Source of the DNA: CAWARU01 sp963784575 | GTDB lineage: Bacteria; Pseudomonadota; Gammaproteobacteria; UBA6186; Azoamicaceae | Direction of reading: 5' to 3' | DNA: 64,000 nucleotides | Assembly: GCA_963784575.1 (NCBI GenBank) | Contig: CAWARU010000001.1 | Coordinates: forward strand, 3,472,001 to 3,536,000 | Part shown: positions 9,116 through 18,320 of the stretch, one piece after another | Numbering within the stretch: position 1 is the stretch's first letter | Layout: every line of letters begins with the position of its first letter | Translations under genes and position numbers: made by a program | The notes under the pieces: model-generated | Told to the model about the DNA's origin: nothing | The model's database searches: none | The model's input: the letters and a program-made list of their open reading frames with translations, nothing else

Positions 9116-9516
9116 AAATCACCTATCTTTTTCAAGACTATTAAAGGATAAAGGACTCTTTTTAAGGACTTTTTAAACACTTTAAGCACTTTTTAACGAA
9201 TATTAGCTATATTTCAAAAAGAGGCTTTGATAAAGTTCCGCCCCTTTAAAAATATATTTAATATTAAGGCCTTGGGTCCTTATTATTTTTGTCCCTCCTT
9301 TATTATGTTAGTTTAACAACAAAATAAAAAAAGTGGTAAAAATAATGGTCAAAGGTGTATTATCAAAGGCGTTAATCTTATAATTTAATTAAAAGTGGAA
9401 GATCTCTGAAATACTTGAAAACCGTGATAATTGTTTTTCCAAAAAAATTGTTCAGTATGTCTCGGTTTATACGAGGTAATTTGTCCCTATAATCTGGATA
9501 AAAGGAGTAGTTAAGA
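9116..9516. other. Intergenic region upstream of fadE with a putative promoter
   Basis: About 400 bases, A/T-rich, with several ACTTTTTAA-type repeats at 9155-9195. No gene is seen. A TATAAT hexamer at 9488-9493 with TTTATA 16 bases upstream could be the fadE promoter. The short imperfect palindrome CTCG-N7-CGAG immediately upstream could be an operator. The ribosome site AAAGGAG is at 9501-9507. Confidence 0.4.
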
Positions 9517-12095
9517 GTGCCCCCAGCGGTTACGAGCGATATTTACGTTATAGGGTTCGCAATGAATGTAAGCATTGTCATCATAGTATGGTTAATGGCT
9601 TATTATAGAGCGCCTCTATTTTTATGGACGATTGCACTGTTCTTGTTGGGCATCCATATGATGACGCAAACAGATTACATTACAAAATGTGTCATCATCC
9701 CTACGTATAGTTCAGAAGACCAAGCAAGTCGTTACGATTTCTATTGCAATTTATTTTCAGCGTATTGGTTAATCTTTCTCCTTATCTTCCTAATGAATAT
9801 TAGTCCGCTGCGCCGCCTTGTTTTTACCGGACCCTGCTATCGATTATTCCGGAAAATTCTGCCTCCCGTTAGTCGCACAGAACAAGAAGCCATTGATGCC
9901 GGTGAAGTTTGGTGGGAAGCCGCACTTTTTCAGGGTAGGCCAGATTGGAAAACTTTAATGTCCTATCCAAAACCGACTTTGAGTGAAGAAGAGTTGGCGT
10001 TTTTGAATAATGAAGTCGAAGTACTCTGCAGCATGTTGGATGATTGGACCATCACACACGATGAATTAGATATGAGTGACGTGGTTTGGGAATATATTAA
10101 AAAGAATAAATTTTTTGGTCTCCTTATCCCGAAACAGTATGGGGGTTTAGGCTTTAGTCCTTTGGCAAGTTCAACCATTGTACAGAAAATCGCGACACGA
10201 AGCTTAACTGCAGCCGTGACAGTGATGGTCCCAAATTCTCTGGGGCCTGGAGAGTTGTTGCAAGTCTATGGCACAGAATCTCAGAAAAAATTCCACCTTC
10301 CGAAACTCGCTAATGGGGAAGAAATTCCCTGCTTTGCATTGACCGCGCCTGAAGCAGGGAGTGATGCCGGCGCCATTCCAGATTATGGCATTATTTGTTA
10401 TGGAAATTTTCAAGGCATTGATGTTCTGGGCATGCGCTTAAACTGGAACAAACGTTATATCACCCTGGCGCCAAAAGCAACCATTTTAGGTTTGGCTTTT
10501 AAACTTTATGATCCAGAAGGTTTGCTCGGCGATAAACCGGATATCGGTATGACACTTTGCCTCATCCCAACACACATTGAAGGTGTCGAAATTGGATTAC
10601 GGCATTTTCCAGCGAATCAAGCTTTCCTGAATGGACCCACTCGTGGAAAAGATGTATTTCTTCCCTTGGATTATATCATTGGAGAAATCAAAATGGCTGG
10701 AAAAGGCTGGCCGATGCTGGTTGAGCGTTTGTCTGCAGGACGCGGCATATCGCTTCCGGCACTCAGCACAGCTGCGGCAAAGCATTGCTTTAGAGTCAGC
10801 GGTGCTTATGGCAAAATCAGGCAGCAGTTTCATACCTCCATTGGAAAATTTGAAGGGGTTCAAGAAGCCTTGGCTAAAATTGCCGGCATTACTTATGTGT
10901 TAGAAGCCACCCGTTTATTAACATTGACTGCGGTGTTGCAAAACGTTCACCCAGCCATAGCTTCTGCCATCGCAAAATACCATATGACAGAATTGTCACG
11001 AGAGGCTACTAACCACGCTATGGACATCCATGGCGGGCGCGGTCTGATGCTCGGACACCAAAAAATTATCTCTGGCGCAGCTACCAGAGTATGCCTATCA
11101 GTATTACAGTAGAAGGTGCCAATATTCTTACCCGAAATCTCATCATTTTCGGCCAGGGTGTAATACGCTGTCATCCCTATTTACGGCAGGAGATGGCAGC
11201 ATTGAGCGGCGGGACCGTCAAAGAATTTGACAGCGTTTTTGGTAAACATATTCGTTATACCCTCTCTGCCTTTGCCAGAGTGCTGTTTCATTCCTTCACG
11301 GCAGGTCTCTTTTTACCTGGCATCAAAGGCATGAAAGATGCCAAAATAGACGGCTTGAACAAATATGTACGGCAGTTGACACGAATGAGCATAAGCTTGT
11401 CTTTCGTGTCTGAAATTGCGATTATAATACTTGGGGGTAAATTAAAGCGGCGCGAGCGTCTGTCGGCTCGGTTGGGTGATGTGCTATCCAATTTGTATTT
11501 GGCATCTGCAGTTTTAAAATATTACCAAGATTTTGGCGATCGCAAAACGGATCTTCCCTATGTCAAATGGGCGATGAACTTTTGTCTTTGTCGTACTGAA
11601 AGTGCCTTGGTCAATTTTATGCGGAACTTCCATTTTTTTGGCCTAAGACATCTGCTGCGTTTCATTGTTTTTCCATACGGTTTGCCTTATTGTAAGCCTA
11701 CCGATGACATGGAGCATCAATTGGCAAATTCAATGCTCACACCCGGAGCCTTTCGAGATCGCTTGCTAGAAAATTGCTATCTCGGTACAGTGGAAAATGA
11801 TGAAGTAGCATTATTGGAACAGTGCTTTCTTTTAATGACAGAGGCAGAACCCCTGCTTGCCAAAATGGATCAAGCACGGAAAAATGCTAAATTTAAAACA
11901 GGCAATCCCGAGAAAGATTGGCCGCCGCCTGATTTCCTAGCTGAAATTGATATGGCAGTACAGCAAGGAATTCTAAGCGATGAAGAGGCCCTGTTATTAC
12001 GCAAGTTTGAAAAAGCACGCCGCAAAGTGATTCAAGTCGATGAATTTACAGAGGCACAGCTGAGAGGAAGGGGTCAAGGAAGGGGGCAGGTCTAA
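9517..12095 (+). pseudogene. fadE: Acyl-CoA dehydrogenase FadE, split by a frameshift
   Basis: FAD enzyme for the first step of fatty acid beta-oxidation, membrane-associated. GTG start with AAAGGAG nine bases upstream. The N-terminus has two to three hydrophobic segments (residues 9-52, 84-96), as in E. coli FadE, then the family signature SRTEQEAIDAGEVWWE, the catalytic-domain stretch PNSLGPGELLQVYG, CFALTAPEAGSDAGAIPD and GPTRGKDVFLPLDYIIG. The first frame stops at 11112 after ISGAA. The other frame resumes with YQSMPISITVEGANILTRN, exactly the E. coli continuation (AYQGAPIAITVEGANILTR), and runs to 12095. The junction lies at about 11080-11090 and fits loss of a single T (GCAGCTACC where GCAGCTTACC is expected). 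Together the parts give about 850 residues, normal for FadE. Pseudogene or sequence error: undecided. Confidence 0.88.
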
Positions 12096-12190
12096 ACAAG
12101 CGACAAGCAGTCATAATTGCTTTTTGGTCCAAATTGAGCAGTGTTGCTTGACTGCTTGTCGCTTGTTTAGACCTGACCCCTTCCTTCCCT
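12074..12190. repeat. Long palindrome between fadE and fadI (GGGGTCAG family)
   Basis: Perfect 25-base arms (12089-12113 and 12149-12173) separated by 35 bases; the arms extend outward with one mismatch to about 40 bases, ending in the TGACCCCTTCCTTCC block. The fadE stop codon lies inside the left arm. The arm core, TAAACAAGCGACAAGC, closely resembles the palindrome at 47645-47721, so both belong to one dispersed family (REP/MITE-like). It may act as a transcript-end hairpin or mRNA stabiliser within the fad operon. Confidence 0.8.
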
Positions 12191-12213
12191 AACGGACTGA
12201 AAAGAGCAATTGT

Positions 12214-13497
12214 ATGAATGGAAAAGAAAGAACAGTTTACGTGGTAGACGGCGCGAGAACCCCCTTTCTAAAAGTGAAAGGAGGACCAAACCCATTGACT
12301 GCCTCTGATTTAGCCGTGGCTTGCTCACGACCCTTGCTGTTGCGTCAGAATTTTAGTCCTGAAAGTATTGAAGAAGTTATAGTGGGCTGTGTGGGTCCCG
12401 CTGCGGATGAAGCAAATATCGGTAGATTGATTGCACTCCGCTTAGGCCTACCCATGGATGTCATGGGTTGGACGGTACAAAGAAATTGCGCTTCTGGTCT
12501 GCAGGCGCTCGATTGCGCTTATCTTGACATCAAAAGTGGACGCCATGATCTCGTCCTTGCAGGGGGTACGGAATGTATGAGCCGTGCTCCATTGCTTTTT
12601 TCTGAGAAAGCTTCAGCTTGGTTTGCCAGTGTCTATAAAGGTAAAGACTTTATGAGTAAAGCGGAAGCGTTTCTCAAAGTAAAGCCAGGCTATTTTGTAC
12701 CAGAAATTGGACTGTTAAAAGCGCTTTCTGATCCCCTTTATAATATGACTATGGGGGAAACCGCAGAAAAAGTCGCTTATCTCTTCGATGTGACAAGAAC
12801 AGAAATGGATGAATATGCGCTTCGAAGTCAGACCTTAGCAAAGCAAGGGTTCGAGAAAGGTTATTTTGAAGAAGTGGTACCACTTTACGATTACCAAGGT
12901 GATGTCTTCACACGTGATACCGGCATCAGAGACACCTCTCTTGAACAGTTGAGCCAACTAAAACCTAGTTTTGATAAGCCTTTTGGCATAGTCACGGCGG
13001 GTAACAGTTCTCAGGTAACAGATGGTGCTGCCTTCGTCATTTTGGCAAGTGAAACCGCAGTCGAAAAATATGATTTACCAATCTTAGGAAAGATCGTAGA
13101 CACAGCATGGGCGGCGCTGGATCCCACCATTATGGGTTTAGGTCCGGCTTATGCCATTGCAAAATTATTGCATAAAATGGATTTAAAAATGACAGACATC
13201 GACTACTGGGAAATTAATGAAGCCTTTGCTTCCCAGGTGCTGGCTTGCGTTCGCTTGATGCAGGATAAAGAATACTGTCAGCAATATCTCGATTTAAATT
13301 ATGCTTTGGGTACCATCGATATGAATAGACTCAATGTGGATGGCGGCGCAATTGCCATAGGGCATCCTGTGGGTGCATCGGGCACGCGTCTTGCTTTACA
13401 TATGCTGCATGTTTTAAAGAGGAATCGAGCAGGTCGAGGCATCGTGAGCCTATGCATTGGCGGGGGTCAAGGCGGCGCAATGTTGGTAGAAAGATAA
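12214..13497 (+). CDS. fadI: Acetyl-CoA C-acyltransferase (3-ketoacyl-CoA thiolase)
   Basis: Last step of beta-oxidation: cleaves 3-ketoacyl-CoA with CoA to give acetyl-CoA. The nucleophilic cysteine is C92 in QRNCASGLQALD, the catalytic histidine H384 in AIGHPVGASGTR, and the second cysteine C414 in LCIGGGQGGAM; NEAFA is also present. At 427 residues it matches the longer FadI class rather than FadA (about 390). The next gene, the multifunctional alpha subunit, starts 9 bases downstream, the usual partner order for FadI-FadJ. Cytoplasmic. Confidence 0.92.
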   Translation: MNGKERTVYVVDGARTPFLKVKGGPNPLTASDLAVACSRPLLLRQNFSPESIEEVIVGCVGPAADEANIGRLIALRLGLPMDVMGWTVQRNCASGLQALDCAYLDIKSGRHDLVLAGGTECMSRAPLLFSEKASAWFASVYKGKDFMSKAEAFLKVKPGYFVPEIGLLKALSDPLYNMTMGETAEKVAYLFDVTRTEMDEYALRSQTLAKQGFEKGYFEEVVPLYDYQGDVFTRDTGIRDTSLEQLSQLKPSFDKPFGIVTAGNSSQVTDGAAFVILASETAVEKYDLPILGKIVDTAWAALDPTIMGLGPAYAIAKLLHKMDLKMTDIDYWEINEAFASQVLACVRLMQDKEYCQQYLDLNYALGTIDMNRLNVDGGAIAIGHPVGASGTRLALHMLHVLKRNRAGRGIVSLCIGGGQGGAMLVER

Positions 13498-13506
13498 AGG
13501 GACACT

Positions 13507-15585
13507 ATGGAAAAATCTGAATTTCCACAAGTCAGGAATTGGAAGTATGAACAAGATGAAGACAATATCTTTTGGCTCATCTTAGACAAAGAAGACACTG
13601 TCAACACTTTAGGTCCTGAAGTCTTAACTGAGTTTAAAGAAATATTGGATTATTTGGAATTTTTAAAGCCTCGTGGTTTATGTATCAGCTCTGGCAAAAA
13701 AAATGGCTTTATTGCTGGAGCAGATATTATGCAAATTAAAAATGTTGAAAATGTTGAAGATGCTTTTGCCTTAATCCAGCAAGGCCAAAGAGTTTTTAAT
13801 CAATTATCAAAGTTGCCCTTTCCGACGCTGGCACTTATTCGAGGCTATTGTTTAGGTGGTGGCTTAGAGCTTTCTCTCGCTTGTCGATACCGAGTCGCTA
13901 TTAATGATCCCAAAACCAAACTAGGCTTTCCCGAAGTTATGCTCGGCATACACCCTGGTTGGGGCGGGACAGTTCGTTTACCGCGTTTAATTGGCCCGCT
14001 TAAGGCATTTTCTTTGATTATTGCTGGCAAGTCCTTATCAGCCCCTGAAGCAGCGAAGCTAGGTGTCGTCGATGCTTCGATTCCCATCTGGGATGATGAG
14101 CGTGCGGTTAAGTATTTTCTTTTAAAGGATCCCGCAGGGCAGGGTAGTAATGCAAAGAATTTCAAGGGTACAAAAAACCTGAATGCAATTTTTAATATCA
14201 AATTTTGCCGAGATCTTGCGGCGAAATTCATGGAATGGAAACTTGCGAAAAAAATAAATCGTAATCATTATCCTGCACCATTTGCTGTGATTGAAAATTG
14301 GCAAGCTTGCGACCTTCAGTCAGATGAAGCTTTTTTAGTGGAAGCACAGTCAGTTTCGCGATTAATGGTCACAGACATCACACGGAACATGGTTCGAGTG
14401 TTTACCCTGCAAGAGCGCTTGAAATCTTTATTTCGTGATACCCAATTCAAACCTCGACATATCCATATTGTGGGTGCGGGAGTGATGGGAGGTGATATTG
14501 CCGCTTGGTGTGCTTTCAAAGGATTTCGTGTCACTCTGCAAGATCAAAATGAAAATGCTATTGCAAAAGCAATGGGACGAGCCATGAGCTTTTTTAAGAA
14601 ACGCTTGAAAACGCCATATCTTTATCGAGCTGCTATGGATAGATTAACTGGGGATTCCGAAGGGATTGGCATAGCCAAAGCAGATTTCATTCTCGAAGCC
14701 ATTGTTGAAGACCGAGCAGCAAAACAAGCCCTGTTTCGTGAAATTGAACAAAAAGCAAAACCCGATGCCATCTTTGCAACAAATACTTCCACCATACCAC
14801 TCGAAGAAATTGCAGATGTGCTGTCCGATAAATCTCGTTTGGTCGGACTGCATTTTTTCAATCCAGTTGCGAAAATGCCCTTGGTTGAAGTCATTTTAAC
14901 ATCGGGATCTAAAGACCCTCATAAACTTGCAGAACTCTGTAGTTTCGCTCGCCTGCTCGATAAACTTCCTTTGCCTGTTAAAAGTTCACCAGGATTTCTG
15001 GTAAACCGCCTTCTCATGCCCTATCTTTTGGAAAGTGTTCGCATCCTGAGTGAAGGTGTCGCGCCTGAAGTCATCGATCGGGCAGCTAAAGATTTTGGCA
15101 TGCCAATGGGTCCTTTAGAACTCATGGATACTGTAGGCTTGGATATTTGCTACCATTCTCTCGAAGCATTGAAACAAGAGATACCAGATCGCATCCAAGA
15201 AGTACCCGATATTCTTGCCAAAATGGTCAAAGCAGGGAATCTTGGTAAAAAAACCGGCTCCGGTTTTTATCAATACAAAAATGGCAAACCGGTACTTAAA
15301 AAAGTAGAGTCCCAGGCTATTCCACAGGACATTACGGATCGCTTAATTCTGCGCATGGTAAACGAAGCAGTGGCTTGCCTGCGCGAAAAAATTGTGGAAG
15401 ATGGTGATTTAATTGATGCCGGCATGATATTCGGCACCGGATTCCCTCCTTTCAGAGGGGATCCCATTCATTATGCCTTGGAACAAGGTGAAGGTCTTAT
15501 TCTTCAGCGTTTGAATTTATTGGCTCAGCGCTATGGCGATCGTTTTCTTGCAGATCCAGGCTGGAGCCGATTAGATGCAGTCTAA
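13507..15585 (+). CDS. fadJ: Bifunctional enoyl-CoA hydratase / 3-hydroxyacyl-CoA dehydrogenase (FadJ-like)
   Basis: Carries out the two middle steps of beta-oxidation. N-terminal crotonase domain (about 1-190) with oxyanion-hole GFIAGADI and both catalytic glutamates, E121 in GGGLELSLAC and E143 in GFPEVMLG. NAD-binding domain from about 318 (GAGVMGGD at 323-330), catalytic H449 in GLHFFNPVAKMPLVE, and C-terminal dehydrogenase domains (SSPGFLVNRLLMPY; GSGFYQYKNGK). Length 692 is close to E. coli FadJ (714). All catalytic residues I can check are present. It overlaps the next gene by 11 bases, so the two are translationally coupled. Confidence 0.92.
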   Translation: MEKSEFPQVRNWKYEQDEDNIFWLILDKEDTVNTLGPEVLTEFKEILDYLEFLKPRGLCISSGKKNGFIAGADIMQIKNVENVEDAFALIQQGQRVFNQLSKLPFPTLALIRGYCLGGGLELSLACRYRVAINDPKTKLGFPEVMLGIHPGWGGTVRLPRLIGPLKAFSLIIAGKSLSAPEAAKLGVVDASIPIWDDERAVKYFLLKDPAGQGSNAKNFKGTKNLNAIFNIKFCRDLAAKFMEWKLAKKINRNHYPAPFAVIENWQACDLQSDEAFLVEAQSVSRLMVTDITRNMVRVFTLQERLKSLFRDTQFKPRHIHIVGAGVMGGDIAAWCAFKGFRVTLQDQNENAIAKAMGRAMSFFKKRLKTPYLYRAAMDRLTGDSEGIGIAKADFILEAIVEDRAAKQALFREIEQKAKPDAIFATNTSTIPLEEIADVLSDKSRLVGLHFFNPVAKMPLVEVILTSGSKDPHKLAELCSFARLLDKLPLPVKSSPGFLVNRLLMPYLLESVRILSEGVAPEVIDRAAKDFGMPMGPLELMDTVGLDICYHSLEALKQEIPDRIQEVPDILAKMVKAGNLGKKTGSGFYQYKNGKPVLKKVESQAIPQDITDRLILRMVNEAVACLREKIVEDGDLIDAGMIFGTGFPPFRGDPIHYALEQGEGLILQRLNLLAQRYGDRFLADPGWSRLDAV

Positions 15586-18007
15586 GCAGTTTTATATTCG
15601 AAAAGTAGCAGTGCTTGGTGCAGGAATGATGGGAACTCAACTTGCTGCGCACTTTGCAAATGCAGGGGTTGAATCGCTGCTATTTGATCATGCCACTAAG
15701 GACGGCGATCCCAATGCTTTAGTCAAGCAAGCCATTTCAGCTTTAGTGCTGCAAAATCCCTCATCGATCGCGCATCCTTCCAATATTGACTGCATTCAAG
15801 CCGCGAATTATGAACATGATCTCAGCCTCCTCAAAGAATGTGATCTCATCATAGAATCGATATCGGGTCGCTTAGATTGGAAAATGGATCTTCTGAAAAA
15901 GGTATCTCCCCATCTTTCTTTGCACGCCTTCATTGTCAGCAATACTTGCGGACTCAGTATTGAAAAATTGAGTACTGCCCTTCTAGAACCGCTCAGGTCT
16001 CATTTTGCAGGAATACAATTTTTTAATCCGCCGCGATTTCGACCCTTGGTGGAAGTTATCCCGCATGCAGGAAGCAATCGCTATTTATTGGAACAATTGG
16101 AAACTTTTCTGGTCAGTATCTTGGGTAAAGTGGTTGTGTATGCAAGGGATTGTCCCAATTTTATCTGCAATCGCATCGGATTATTTTCTGTGCTGTCTGC
16201 AAATTATCATGCAGAACAATTTGGTTTATCCCCAGATGGTGTCGATTTATTGGCAGGAACACTCATTGGGCGTCCGCGTTCGGCTGTCTTTCATGCCTTG
16301 GATAAGATAGGATTGGATACTTTTGCCCAAGGCTTGCAAACTTTGCAAGAGGGCATTGAAAAAGACAGCGACCCCTTTGACTTTCTCTACAAGATGCCTC
16401 CCTGGATGGCAGCTTTGATTCAAAAAGGTGCCTTAGGAGAAAAAACTCGAGCTGGCATCTATAGAAAAATAAAGCAGGAGTTACAGATTGTCGATAAACA
16501 AGGCAATTATCGAGCTATTCAGCAAAAACTTCACCCAGAAATTGCCAGTATTTTTAAGTATGTTTCTTCAGAAGACCGCTTAAGAAAATTACGAGAAAGC
16601 GCTTTGCCAGAAGGGCAATTTCTCTGGGCACTCTTTAGAGATTTATTTCACTATGCGGCATTCCATCTCGCTACCATCGCAGAAAGTTGCCGCGATGTGG
16701 ATCTTGCTTTGCGCTATGGATATGGCTGGGAGAAAGGACCTTTTGAGACATGGCAAGAAGCGGGTTGGAAAACAATTACTAATTGGATTGAAGAAGACAT
16801 TCGAGCCAAACGAAGTTTATGCACTGTCCCATTGCCTTCTTGGGTTCATGAAAGGGCAGAGATGGGGGTGTACCGTGATGGCAATGCCTATTCTCCGGCA
16901 CGTGGTATTTACATCGGTCATTCTAAACTTCCGGTCTATGATCGGCAGATTTCAGTAACTATCGGGTCAGCGGCCGTGGGATCAGAGGCTGGCAAGCGAT
17001 CAGTTTTAACTGGACGTTTGATTGGATCTGAACCCACCGTTATTTTTGAGACTGATGCCGTCAAAATGTTTTGCATTGAGAATGATAATATCGACATCTT
17101 GAGCTTTAAAACTGCCGGAAATCTTATCAATGAAGGCATTTTAATTGGTCTGCAAGAAGCCGTATCGCGTGCAGAGCGTGATCAAAAACGGGGACTCATC
17201 ATTTGGCAGGGAGACAGCAAACATTTTAGTCTTGGTTCAGATTTAAAGATTCTGTTACATCTCATACAAAGAGATCAATCGATCGAAATCAATAAAATAC
17301 TCAAAACCTTTCAAGAAACCATGCTATTATTGCAAAACTCGAAAATCCCAACAGTTGCCGCAATACAAGGCAAGGTATTAGGTGCAGGCTGTGAATTAAT
17401 GTTGCACTGCAGTCACATTGTAGCTGCCTTAGAATCCTATCCAGGTTTTATAGATGCAACGCTCGGATTGATCCCTGCTGCGGCTGGCTGCAAGGAAATT
17501 GCCTTAAAGGCCTCGCGGGAAGCCTCTGAAGAAGATCCTTTCCCAAACCTGAGATCTTATTTCAAAACTCTTTCAAATGGGGTGTTAGCCAATAGTGCAA
17601 CCGATGCTAAGTGCTTAGGTTTCTTAAAAGCTTCTGATGTCGTGATAATGAATCCAAAAGAAATTTTATATCTAGCAAAACAACTTGTTTTAAGAAGTTC
17701 AGAATCGAATTATCGGCCACCCTTTAAAAGAAAAATTAAAGTTGCTGGTAAGTCAGGATGGGCAAGTTTGCAAGTTGATCTCCTTAGAATGAGAGAAAAA
17801 GACTTAATCACGGATCATGATTTTCTGGTTCGAAGCAGCCTAGCCAAGGTTTTATGCGGCGGGGATGTCGAGGGAGGTGTTCAAGTATATGAAGAATGGT
17901 TATTAGAATTAGAAAGACAAACGTTTATTGAATTGTTACAAATTGAAAAGACCCAAGAAAGAATTACGAAATTTTTATCAGTAAAGACTACCCTTCTTCC
18001 TGCCTAA
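15575..18007 (+). CDS. 3-hydroxyacyl-CoA dehydrogenase / enoyl-CoA hydratase fusion (FadN-like order), active-site residues altered
   Basis: An 810-residue fusion with domains in the reverse order to FadJ: NAD-binding dehydrogenase first (GAGMMG at 15-20), crotonase domain last (about 520-720). The dehydrogenase motif usually written HFFNPP reads QFFNPP here, so the catalytic histidine is Gln148. In the crotonase domain the first glutamate is present (E607, GAGCELML), but the second position, usually Glu in a LVEVGVGLIP-type motif, is Asp627 (FIDATLGLIP). A specialised or partly inactive paralogue is likely; it may handle unsaturated or unusual acyl-CoAs, or act structurally. Its start overlaps fadJ, so it belongs to the same operon. 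Confidence 0.85.
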   Translation: MQSKQFYIRKVAVLGAGMMGTQLAAHFANAGVESLLFDHATKDGDPNALVKQAISALVLQNPSSIAHPSNIDCIQAANYEHDLSLLKECDLIIESISGRLDWKMDLLKKVSPHLSLHAFIVSNTCGLSIEKLSTALLEPLRSHFAGIQFFNPPRFRPLVEVIPHAGSNRYLLEQLETFLVSILGKVVVYARDCPNFICNRIGLFSVLSANYHAEQFGLSPDGVDLLAGTLIGRPRSAVFHALDKIGLDTFAQGLQTLQEGIEKDSDPFDFLYKMPPWMAALIQKGALGEKTRAGIYRKIKQELQIVDKQGNYRAIQQKLHPEIASIFKYVSSEDRLRKLRESALPEGQFLWALFRDLFHYAAFHLATIAESCRDVDLALRYGYGWEKGPFETWQEAGWKTITNWIEEDIRAKRSLCTVPLPSWVHERAEMGVYRDGNAYSPARGIYIGHSKLPVYDRQISVTIGSAAVGSEAGKRSVLTGRLIGSEPTVIFETDAVKMFCIENDNIDILSFKTAGNLINEGILIGLQEAVSRAERDQKRGLIIWQGDSKHFSLGSDLKILLHLIQRDQSIEINKILKTFQETMLLLQNSKIPTVAAIQGKVLGAGCELMLHCSHIVAALESYPGFIDATLGLIPAAAGCKEIALKASREASEEDPFPNLRSYFKTLSNGVLANSATDAKCLGFLKASDVVIMNPKEILYLAKQLVLRSSESNYRPPFKRKIKVAGKSGWASLQVDLLRMREKDLITDHDFLVRSSLAKVLCGGDVEGGVQVYEEWLLELERQTFIELLQIEKTQERITKFLSVKTTLLPA

Positions 18008-18117
18008 ATGTCCCAAATTTCCTAAATGTCAACACCGTTCTGAACTGGTTATTAAAATTTTATTAAAATTATTAAAAAATAAATATCTTATTTATCAAAA
18101 AAACTTTATTGACCTAT

Positions 18118-18146
18118 TTGACAAGCTCATAACAAAGAGAGATATT
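18118..18146 (+). promoter_or_regulatory. Putative fadL promoter in the 18008-18320 gap
   Basis: Perfect TTGACA at 18118-18123, a 17-base spacer and GATATT at 18141-18146. The rest of the 313-base gap is A/T-rich on the left and G-rich nearer fadL; no gene is seen. The fadL ATG at 18321 has a strong GAGGAG ribosome site, and the long leader (about 170 bases) leaves room for further control. Confidence 0.45.
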
Positions 18147-18320
18147 AGGAGTCATTGCTACAACCTAGATAAAGAAGATATCAGGGATGTGGTAGGAAGG
18201 AACAGCAAGCAATCCAATATTAGGGTCAAACAGGACCGAATAAAATTTGGATGGGGGTGGGTAGGTGAATTCTAACATTACGTTTTCACTACTCAGTTTA
18301 CATAAGAGGAGTTACAAAAT

